Of a stretch of DNA of 64,000 nt, positions 55,044 to 64,000 are shown piece after piece. Under the pieces are notes generated by a model. That model was not told where the DNA came from, searched no databases, and saw nothing but the letters and a program-made list of their open reading frames with translations. The stretch spans positions 1-64,000 of the forward strand of contig SGPM01000038.1 of NCBI GenBank assembly GCA_004802725.1, written 5' to 3'. The translations under genes were made by a program, and so were the position numbers. Each line of letters starts with the position of its first letter. The first letter of the stretch is position 1. Source of the DNA: Antrodiella citrinella (taxonomy: Eukaryota; Basidiomycota; Agaricomycetes; Polyporales; Steccherinaceae).

Positions 55044-57712
55044 AAGCGCATAGACCTCCGGGGATATATAATGTGTAGCAGATGTATTTCATGCAGACCC
55101 AGGTCTGCGCTAGGAATGGATGTTATCTCACCCGTTTGCTCTATAGCTAGGCAGGATGGTTTCTGTATTTATCCTACGTTCTTTCTTTACTCTACATGTA
55201 CATTGATTTTCTTTCTCGTCTTGGACACCTTGCGTCTTGCGCTGTGCTGTCTGCGACGGTCAACACACGGAAAGGTGAGTGTGAGTGTGTGTCCACGGTC
55301 GCTATGTAAGACAACGGTGATATATATATATACTGGTCCATTCCAGGGGATGACATGACAGAAAGATCTCGTCCAGTAGAATCCTAATAGTACCGTACGA
55401 CCGCAGATAGTATATGTCATTCAACAGATGATTGCGGCTCACCGGTATGCTTTGATGAGAAGTGCAAACGAAGGTATAGAGATACCAGATACTCGGTTAT
55501 GTTTCTGTGTGAATGAAATCGTGCAATAATCAACTTGATCCATTTTCCTGTGGGGGCGACGGGGCGGGATGTTTGGCGTTGTTATGAACCCAAGTCTTTG
55601 CCTGATTAGGATTAGGTGTCAAGTGTGGCCCTCACCTCGACCACCACCATCAACGACGCATCTCGAGATTTTTCTTCACGCGTTCCGCTGACAATATACC
55701 CCATCCATGTCGTAGCGTTTGATCTATATTTTTCCTCCCGACGACGTTGGCGGCGGCGGCCCAAATTCTAGTCAGCCTCTGCGACAAGTCGGTCTGGATC
55801 GCAACCAAGGTATGTCAGCCTCCCCTCACCTCCTGGCTCTCTTCTCACCTGTCCTTCTCTCTTGTCAGCCTCTCGTCGAGTTATCCACCAAAGCATATAA
55901 TGAGATCCAGGCGCAAACAAGTGCGGCGTCGGACTCCGCCCCGACCACCGCCGACATCGACGCGTCTCCTCGTCTTCACATTGAGCCAATGGCCACCGAC
56001 GGTCACCGCTCTCATTCGTGATGCGTTACCGCTGGCCATCTTCCCCGTATATATAGCCCTTCGATCGGCGATCCGTCGTCGAACTCTGAAACTGATTCTT
56101 CGTTGCAGTATTCGACCTCTGGACACGAACGAGGTCACATACAGCAGACAGACGTCTTGCAGGACTCGTGGCGACGAGATGGGGTAGACCCAGTCGAACG
56201 ACACAAACAGGCGGAAGACTCAAAGTAACTATCCAGTCCTCAGGACAAGTGATGCTGGAAGGAGGTAGAAGGATACGGGAGGCGATCATACACCTTCAAG
56301 CGAGCCAATTGGTTCCATCTTCAAGCCCCGAAGGATCCGGTCTTTGAGCGGATCAGGTGGGAGACACATGCATTTGGTCACACGCAGACCGATCAGAGGA
56401 AACGTGGACGCCAGAGAAAACGGGGAACATCCAGTTGGACGACCCAAATGGACCGACGTTGGAAGGAGGTAGAAGGGTACGGGATGCGAACATAAAGTGT
56501 CAAGAATGATCCAGCCCTTGAGCCGATTGGATGGACCACGTCGGAATAAGACCATACATGGACCGATGGCTGGAGCCCCTTCTTGTCAGAAAATTCAGGG
56601 AGTCCGGACAGACGGCTCGTTCAAGAAGATCACGCTGAATTTGAGGCCGACCTGGGAAGGAGGGTCAAGGAACGGGGGTCAAGCCGCTCCAGCCTCGACC
56701 ATGCAAGTGTCAGTTGAAGGCCACACATGGACCGACGAGTAAACGTGGACGACCACTGGCGAGAGGATACCAAGTGAAACTGAATGGCTCAAGCGGACGG
56801 CTCCTCCGAAAACAAATAGGTTCCAGCTCTCAAGCCAATCAGTCGGGCAACGCGGCTTTCAATGACACGTCCAAGTGGCTAATTCCTCGAGCCGACTATG
56901 TGGGAGACACAATAGGTAGAAGATGATTATACATGGGACGAAAGGAACAGGTGGCAGATACTAACACCTCGGGGGATATAGTATCCAGGCGAACGACAAC
57001 AAATAAGCGTTCCAAACGACGATGCCGGGTCGGAATTTATACAAGACGAGCCAACATTATGCGACCTGGGAGTCAGGCAGCAAGCACAGTAGTCGGCGTG
57101 CGGCCGTACATGGGCCGATTTGGGGGTAGAGGCGATATGATAGGACTCTACTGAGTCCTGAGGCCTGACGACCTAATTGGCTAAGCTCTGAAGTCATCGG
57201 ACGAGCGGTGTAGCCTGTGTAGTCAGGTCGTGCTGGCAGAGTAAAGGTTCCTTCCAGAGGACTCCTTAGAGAATAATCAAAACAGCCAAGTGACACAGAT
57301 GCAAACGCGCCGCGGTCACATCTATGCGAGAAGAAAAAACCGACATTCGAGAAGTGACATTATTCTGTAGATACATATGCGACCACAATTGAATCATTGT
57401 TGACAGGAGCTCCACCAGGACACTCGGCATTGACTTGATAAAATAGACGTCGGCGCGAGTGCACATATCTAAGTACTGATGAACAAGTACTTCACAAGCC
57501 AGTCGACGATTAGGCAACGATGCATATGGCTATGACGCTACGTCAATCCTATGGCTACAGAAAAGGGGAATAAGTTAGCTTAGTTTATACGGCGCAGGTA
57601 TACATGTATATGTATGGAGTGTCATGCGACGAATCAGAATGAGATATCCGAAAATGAAAGGTCATCAAACATGGCATTAAGGTGAATAGACGAAATGAGA
57701 TGATGAGGTCTC
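55044..57712. other. Long gene-poor region
   Basis: This 2.7-kb gap holds a (TA)n run at about 55319-55332, an open but ATG-less frame at 55747-56010 with a plausible intron, and a degenerate repeat field at 56250-57160 (listed separately). The open frames here have no recognised domain. The last 500 bp are the 3' side of the phosphodiesterase gene. Confidence 0.45.
56250..57160. repeat. Degenerate repeat field
   Basis: A motif GGAAGGAGGTAGAAGG occurs at 56257 and again at 56461 (offset 204), each time followed by a TACGGGA.GCGA block. Other words recur: ACATGGACCGA or close variants at about 56446, 56551, 56724, 56931 and 57107; GAGCC(G/A)A near 56293, 56518 and 56888; AAACGTGGACG at about 56399 and 56741; GTGGGAGACACA at about 56368 and 56900. 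The units are heavily mutated and of unequal length. It looks like an old tandem or nested repeat without coding potential. Confidence 0.6.
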
Positions 57713-59202
57713 TCATATAGCTGGAAGGGAGAGGATCGTTAGCTAATGTACGAGGATAAACAGGAACAAGGACAATGACGGACATATGTGCATCCCTTGA
57801 GCAGCAGCAACAATCTCCGCGCCCAACCCTCGTTCTTCCACTAGGTCCCGAACCTGGTCCGCAATGACGACGTTTATGGGTTTGTCGTACTCGCCTCTGA
57901 TATCCTCTTTACAGTGGATAACGACGATACGCACGCTGTCAAGCAGACCAAACAGCTGATCGGGTTCGGGCGCAATCAGTGAAGGGGACGACGCATGGTC
58001 GCGCTTCTGGCGTTTGCGTACGCGCTGTGGTGTACCGGGTGCAGACTCCGGCTCGCCCCCTCTCTCCCTCTCTACGCTGCCATCCAAGTTCCGGACCCTC
58101 CATACCGTTGCGGCCAGATTAACCAGCTCTTTTACCAAGTGTTCAGGGTTCAAGTGTCCATAGAGCATGTTGTCAGGCCGACCCAAGGGCCAAGAGCATT
58201 CTATAAATATCGTGGATAGTCGGTGAGGAATCATGTGTGCGGCAACGTCCCATACGGCCTGTGTTCGTCCATCGCCCGCGATTATGTCCGGTTCTACATC
58301 GCCAAAGAACAGGAACTCTTGCGCTGTAGAAGTATGTCGGATGAAGAACGCAGAACTGTCGTAAACGTGGGAGGAGGATGGATAACGACCGTGGCTGAGA
58401 AGCATTGTGCGGATGGAGAAGCCATACGAGATGGGTGTATATTGACCGTCCAGGGGTAGCTCGGAGTACACCAGCGCAACGAAAGGTCGTTGATCGTCTT
58501 CGTCCCATGTCGCCAATTTTGGCCACAGTCGGTCGGAGAAGATGCTCTCCATGTCCTTCAACGTTTGGTGTGCTGCATGTATCTTCCGAGGCGGACCAGG
58601 TACAGACCCTGCAGCGAGCACCGCGCCGTTTATATGATCGAGGTGGGCATGGGTAATAAGGTAACATCTGTACAAAAGAAAGTTCGAAATTTGAAATGAG
58701 AAGGAAGGGTTTACGACAGGCATACCGTAACCACGAGTATATCTCAGCCGCCGAATATGCACTGACCGCATCGTCATCTCCGTTGATAGCGCGTGTGCCG
58801 AATAGATCAGGTTGCGTCTGCAACAGTCTTATTAGGGCACCTATTCCCGAACCTACAGACGTTCAGTACATGCGAATACAAAACGCGTGGATCCACACGT
58901 ACCAGCCTCTATGCCAATGATACCGTCGCTCCATGGTGCATCATGAGGTTTCAATAGATAGCTGCACACGAGTGTCGATCTCAAGTTCGGACGCTCAAAC
59001 AGTCAACGGATGCTACTCACCTTGATAAATTACATTCGTTGGGACCACCCCCTGGTCAAAAAAGCAGGATCAGTTTGACTCGTTCGATTCCAAGCCCTTT
59101 GCAGGGCAAGCGCTTCTTCCATCGGGACGTCGACTGCAAATCAAGAAGCAGACAAGGTAAACACTCACCACATCCTAGGACTACAACATCAAAAGCCGGC
59201 AT
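57713..59202 (-). CDS. PDE1: Low-specificity class II cAMP phosphodiesterase (PDE1)
   Basis: Hydrolyses cyclic AMP (and cGMP) and lowers PKA signalling. Six exons on the minus strand. From the ATG at 59202: MPAFDVVVLGCGGGPNECNL, SSYLLKPHDAPWSDGIIGIE, GIGALIRLL, AYSAAEIYSWLRCYLITHAH, then LDHINGAVLAAG. THAHLDH is the metal-binding signature of class II enzymes. Later motifs are MLLSHGRYPSSSHVYDSSAF, EFLFFGDVEPD, IFIECSWPLGRPDNMLYGHL, NPEHLVKEL, VVIHCKED and, over a last small intron, AAAQGMHISI at the stop (57713). A low-complexity basic insert (RVRKRQKRDHASSPS) lies between the last two core motifs. The match to the family is strong, and metal ligands appear intact. Confidence 0.92.
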
Positions 59203-60464
59203 CTGGTACTCAGACACGTCTCGAGGATTGGTATGTCGCGTCGAATGGCCGCGCTAGTGATATATAGGCAGGGTCCACGAAAGTAGCCGGGGACGTCTTG
59301 TGCACACCTCGGAGGAATGTATGCTGGGGGATCTTTTATAGGAGGAGAGTTTGTTATCAAGAATCCGACGCGGAAAGCATGAGAAAATAAATGAGTAGAA
59401 TGATATCGTTCGAAGAGAGCACAAAGCGAGGCCGGTGTGGTCGGTGGTTGGGTGAGAGCAATGCAGGCCACGGGAAATCCGCGCGGGCACGCGACTGCTG
59501 GTGGCGGATGTAGCGACTGGATTAGGTCGAGCATGTGCACCTCGAACAGCTTTGTCGCGCGCGACGAAAGTCTTTGGCATTGTTCATGATCTGTCGTCGT
59601 TTTGAACATGGAAATATATCTTACAAAGAGACATCGTGTCTCAGGCTGCAGAGCGGCTCGTAACAGACCTCAAAGCGCCAAAGACGGGACGGCCGCTGCA
59701 AAAATTTGACCACTACATACATTGTCATTGCGCGTAAGCTGCGATATATTCGACACGCGGACAGCGTGCTACATAGGCATTGTATCTTCATTTAGATGTT
59801 GGAGGTCCTTTGTGCCAGGTGCAACATAAGGAGCTGCGAGGTCGCGCCCAGGAAGCATTCCAACAGATATAACCCCGTGTACCACAATGGCTCCGAGTCA
59901 TGTTTGTATTATCGAGCTTTCATACGAATCGAGTCAGTTGTTGTGCTGCACGTTCATCGATGACACTGCGGTCAAGGTCAACACGGCAAATACAAGGTAC
60001 AAAATGGATCAGACTTACAAGGGCAAACTGCCAGATATCAAGTGAGTAGTCACTCGAAGTCATAGCAAAGAACTCGATATGTGCATATATTGGATAGGTC
60101 GAAGAAATGAAAAGATAAGACGTTACTTTCGTATCCGTATAGGAACTCCGACTGCGTCCGCACCATGTTCACCGTCACAGTTCCGTTGATGAACAGGAGG
60201 TAACACAAGCAATATTCGTCACAGCAGAACAAGACGCTTGATTAACCGAGAAAGTAAAGAGAGAGAAACGAGAGGGATAACAAGGAGATAACAGAAGATG
60301 AAACGGGACGAAGGCAGAAGGAGATAAAGACGAGAGAGGAAGGAGTGTGGGCTAGTGGATAGGATGAGAGGATAGAGAAATCAGTACATTACGCAGGGTT
60401 AGGTTCAACAGCTTTCCATCAATCTTTCAATTACGCGCCACCTGGACGATGTTGGACGTCAGCA
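59203..60464. other. Gene-poor region between PDE1 and EDE1-like gene
   Basis: Holds the PDE1 promoter, one short ORF at 59887-60045 (listed separately) and, at 60235-60390, a purine-rich tract that is pyrimidine-rich on the minus strand and probably lies in the 3' untranslated region of the EDE1-like gene. Longer open frames at 59254-59609 lack domain support. Confidence 0.4.
59887..60045 (+). CDS. Possible short peptide gene, unknown
   Basis: An ATG in fair context opens 52 codons (MAPSHVCIIELSYESSQLLC ... YKGKLPDIK) ending at TGA, where GTGAGT also forms a splice donor, so it might be a first exon. No domain is recognised. An AT-rich GATATAAC lies about 20 bp before the ATG, too close for a TATA box. 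Support is weak. Confidence 0.2.
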   Translation: MAPSHVCIIELSYESSQLLCCTFIDDTAVKVNTANTRYKMDQTYKGKLPDIK

Positions 60465-63400
60465 TCAACCAAAATACAACGACGGGTAAGGATGTTCACC
60501 AAGTAAACTATTGAGGGCACGCTGGACATCATATCCGTACTTCTCCAGCGCTCCAATCGATTGTCCGCGGCTGAAGCCCATCTGGCAGAGTTGTTTTACG
60601 GCATCGATGTCATCTTCAGCAGCAGGTGTCGGGTTCTCCACCACCTGTGACGACTGCAAAATCGAAGGTGGCAAAGGAGGTGCCAACATCTCTGGACCTG
60701 CCGATTTCTTCTTCCTACCGAAAGGTAGGCGGATCTGCTTGTGTAAGATGAGTATTTTCGTTCTCAGCGGAAGAAACGAAAGCGACCTACGCTCAATTTC
60801 GAGTGTCTCGGCTTCTCCTTCTCTTTCTCGTTCGTAGAGTTTGCAGTCCCTGGCCGCTGCTTTGGGGAGGACAACCTAGGAACAGGCGACATCGACCTCG
60901 GAGGTAAAGGCGAGCTTGAGCGGCCAGAAGCTTGATGAGAGGAGACAGAGTCTCTAGTAGGCGACGTCGGGGCCGACGTGGTCGGGAAAGGAGACATCGA
61001 CGGTGCAGCATGGCCTGGCGGCGGAGGACCGGAAGGAGGCAGGAAATGCTGAGGCACAATCGTCGCAGGTGTCGGTGCGGCTTGAGTGAAAGTATTGTTG
61101 AATGCCAGAGCCTCCGAGGCATTCACTCCACCAAAGGCGTCGTCGAAGGAGATGGCAGAGATGCCCAAAGATCCGTTGCTAGTACTCGGTTTAGACATAG
61201 AAGGGGCAACTTCCGCAATAGGTTTCCTCTGAGGAATAGCGAAAGCATCCTCAAAAGAGAACGGGCGAGATTCTTGTGCCTGAACAGGAGCAGGCGTAGG
61301 CTCGACGGCGGGCCCGGCTGAAGGCGCAGATGGTCCTCCGGATGGTAAGAACACTGCATCAAAGCTATCGCCTGTCGCGGTGCGTGCCGGTGCTATCGTC
61401 GACGGTGCTGGGGGGAAAGTGCTGCTGAACGCAGAGCTCCCGTTCGTAGTGGAACCCGCATGGTCACTGGTGGAAGTCGACGCAGCGGTGGCAGCAGCAA
61501 AGTCGAAGTTGTCGTCAAAAGCAGAGTCAAAAGTGAATGACGAAGGTGGTCCGTTACTGCTGGGTGACTTTCCCAACGCCTCGTCGAAGGCGTTCACATC
61601 GGCAGGGGTACTAGCGTCCGGAAAAGGATCGTTCTTGGAGGGCGTCTCAGTCGTAGTCGCGGGCGGGGGTGCTTCCTGCTTAGGTGCGTCAAACGGGGAT
61701 GATCCGAACATATCACCATTCGAGTGCAGGCTTTGGGATGGGGACTCAGTACGAAGAGACGAGAATTGCTGTGCGCGTTGCGGGGTAGTCGGACGGATGG
61801 TCGCGTTGGAGGGCAAAGTCGTGATACCGAAGGAGTCGTCAAAAGCTGAGGTCGTGGACGGACCTGCCTCAGCATTACCATTAGTCGCAGGCTCAGATTC
61901 GGTCTTATCATTGAGCTTGGCCTGAACAGAAGTGAGAGGCTCGTTGTCGTCCTCATCAGTATCGGAATCGGAGTCCTCTTGTTCGATCTCTTTCAAGTTA
62001 GTGTTGAGAACAGGGTCCTCGCTCGCAAACGACGACTTCATCTGATCCTCAGAGGGGAAATGTCCAGGAAGTTGGGGTGAAAGGATACCGCTGACCGCAG
62101 CATCCAACGGAGGGAAATGAGCAGCCGCTGCTTCAGCAGGAGACCTAGCAGAAGAAAGCGGAGTGGCGAACATGTCAGTATCAGTTGGCGACATGACGTC
62201 AATGGGATTGGGACTGTTCAGCTGCTCGGGCGGAGGTTTCGCAGTGGACAGAGAGTCGTCAAAAGCTTCGGAAAAACCAAACGGATCGTCGTTGTTCGCG
62301 GCAGTGGTCGTGTCTGCCTCCTCCGTCTGCGTGGCAATGGTGGGTGTGGGGACAGCAGAGCTATCGGCGAACGGCAAGAACGGTGACTGAGATGGAGGCG
62401 GAGGCGACGCAGACATAGCAAACCTCTCGAATGGGTTCGTGCTCTTGGTAGCGGGAGTAGCGGGCGAGCCAGTCATTTCAGGCGAGAGAGGGAGCGGCTG
62501 AGCGGCAGCAAACAAAACTTCTTGTGAGCTTGTCGCTGGAACATTGTTGGCTTGAATTTGACGGATAGGAGCAGGCTCTTCAGCAAGCGTAGCCTCGACC
62601 TCTTCCCGCTCCTTCGTGGCGGACTGGACTTCAGTCTGGGTATCTTCCAGTTCCTTCTCCACTTTGGCCTTCTCAGCTTCCCTCGTGGCGAGCTGCTTTC
62701 TCGCAATGGCCAACAAGCCCTTCTGTTGCTTGGCCTCCTTCTTCCCCTTCTCGATGTCCGCCTTCAATGTCTCCACTGACATACCCACATCCGTCATCTT
62801 CCTCTGCAGCTCCCTAACATCCTCCTTGTCTCTCAGAACAGACCCCTCAAGCTCAGCCTTCTCTTGCTTCAAGGCGCTCAAGTCACTCTCCGAACGAATG
62901 AGCTCCTCACGCGTCTTGTTGATATCTGTGGACTGTTTAGCATAGCGCTCGCGCAGAGTGCTGAGCAGACGCGTCTCTGTTTCGTAGGCCGCCTTAGCTG
63001 ACGAAAGCTGTGTTTGCAAGGCGGAGAGCTGAGACGCCTGTTCAGCGACTTGTCGTTCCACGTTAGCACGGTCCGCCCGAGCGGCGTCGAGAGAGCGGTT
63101 CGTGGAGCTCAGTTGGTTCTGCGCATTTCCGATCTCCGCAGATTTATCCTCAAGAGGAGGCGAGGATGTCGAGGGTTCGTCATCATCTCCTAACAAGTCC
63201 CTATGAATGTTCGGTGCTGACACAAGAGCGTCAGTCATTCGTCTCAGGCAGAAAAGGAAAAAGAGGACGCTTACCAGAAGGTGCACCGAAAGGCGATCCT
63301 CCGAATGGATCACTTCCACCGAAAACGTTGGGTTTAGGTACAGCTACGGCTGTGTGCTGAGGAGAAAGCGTTCCCGTACCCTGAGGGTGCAAAGCAGCAA

Positions 63401-64000
63401 ATGATGGCACAGACTGCTGTGGAGACGAAGACGACGGTGCAGACGCAGGGGGGTCATCCCACATCAAGTCTCTCATCGCCTCCGGAATAGTGGGTTGGGG
63501 TGGCGGCGGGGCGACGACACCATTAGAGCGCATTGAAGGAGGTATAAGGGAAGGAGGCAAAACACTTGGGATTTCTTTGCCCGCGAGTTTACCTTGGATC
63601 AAGTGCAGAGCGACTGCAAATCCGTCCTTGGTCAGGGCGCCATCCTTATTGATGTCGGATAGGTCCCTGAATTTTGAATGAGAGACTGAGGATGAAGGGT
63701 GACCAATTTACATCACTCACCAAACTTGTGCCAGAATATCGTCCGATAGCTTGGATTGCACCAAGAAAGGCACTGCAACGTCACCCTCGAGCACACCTCT
63801 CTTCGCGCTGTCCAGAGAGTTGAATATGCGATCTGCATTGGCCTTTTCTTCCGGCGTAACGTCCCACTTCGGTGCAGCAACTACGGGAGTGCTGAAAGGG
63901 AATGTGGATGGTGTTGTGAAGGTGCGAGTAGGTAACGTCGGAGGTCCTCCAGTCGTGTTCTGCCTAGGTCCGCCTGTCATCTGGGGCTGCAAAGCACTTG
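60465..64000 (-). CDS. EDE1: EDE1/Eps15-like endocytic scaffold, N-terminus beyond right edge
   Basis: Early-arriving scaffold of clathrin-mediated endocytosis that binds NPF-bearing adaptors and ubiquitin. The visible part begins within the N-terminal EH region. One EH domain is seen (VTPEEKANADRIFNSLDSAK, LSDDILAQVWDLSDINKDGA) with a DxNxDG calcium loop. Then follow Pro-rich and DPF/SPF motifs and a long coiled coil (about 62500-63140: LDAARADRANVERQVAEQAS, LSTLRERYAKQSTDINKTRE, EVRELQRKM-like heptads). A Ser/Pro/Asp-Pro-Phe-rich region (TNPFERF, NDDPFGFSEAFDDS, SSPFDAP) precedes a basic stretch LPFGRKKKSAG. The C-terminal UBA domain reads DDIDAVKQLCQMGFSRGQSI, GALEKYGYDVQRALNSLLG. The stop is at 60465. 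Domain order equals yeast Ede1. The frame continues past 64000. Confidence 0.92.

Noticed and set aside
55747..56187. Open frame with a plausible intron (SLCDKSVWIATK and onward)
   Set aside because: No in-frame ATG at its start, two competing frames after the intron, and no domain.
60932..62390. Several open frames antisense to the EDE1-like gene
   Set aside because: They mirror a Ser/Pro/Ala-rich coding region of a well-supported gene.

Overview
The window comes from a basidiomycete fungus, most likely an Agaricomycete. Genes are dense on both strands and broken by many short introns of about 50-60 bp (GT-AG, one GC-AG). Several families are typical mushroom-forming-fungus genes: a DUF6534-type membrane protein, a kinase with an MLKL-like N-terminal helical bundle, a small beta-trefoil lectin and a FAS1 secreted protein. 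Nothing prokaryotic, viral or CRISPR-like was seen. All gene models were spliced by eye from frame, splice consensus and family similarity.

Left part (1-20.8 kb): a truncated unknown CDS at the edge; PRP38 splicing factor; mitochondrial ribosomal uL15m; a decayed DUF6534 membrane-protein gene; an MLKL-like predicted pseudokinase; a MOD5/TRIT1 tRNA isopentenyltransferase with a C-terminal zinc finger; a ricin-B-like lectin; a two-domain fasciclin protein; V-ATPase subunit A (VMA1) divergent from the 26S proteasome ATPase RPT1; and mitochondrial ribosomal uL30m.

Middle part (20.8-39 kb): an extended SDR reductase with a 22-bp perfect palindrome in its promoter; RNA 3'-phosphate cyclase divergent from a HOOK dynein adaptor; MCMBP; a phosphopentomutase/phosphoglucomutase; and a double-PHD Rco1-like subunit of an Rpd3S-type deacetylase complex. 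These are mostly housekeeping genes.

Right part (39-64 kb): the most striking object is one spliced gene (39219-47132, about 2,453 aa). It encodes a Pro/Ala/Thr-rich N-terminus, four consecutive astacin-like metzincin domains in an A-A-B-B order, and a tail of about 900 aa that I cannot assign. All four domains keep HExxHxxGxxH, and there is no visible signal peptide. After it come a weak small gene, a repeat that also occurs at the left end of the window, a six-hairpin glycosidase pseudogene with three frame breaks, an MFS sugar transporter, a CDC50-type flippase subunit, about 0.9 kb of degenerate repeats, a class II cAMP phosphodiesterase, and an EDE1-like endocytic scaffold that runs off the right edge.

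No operon-like logic links the genes. The loci that may relate to defence or self/non-self biology (pseudokinase, lectin, metzincin polyprotein) are scattered among conserved housekeeping genes.
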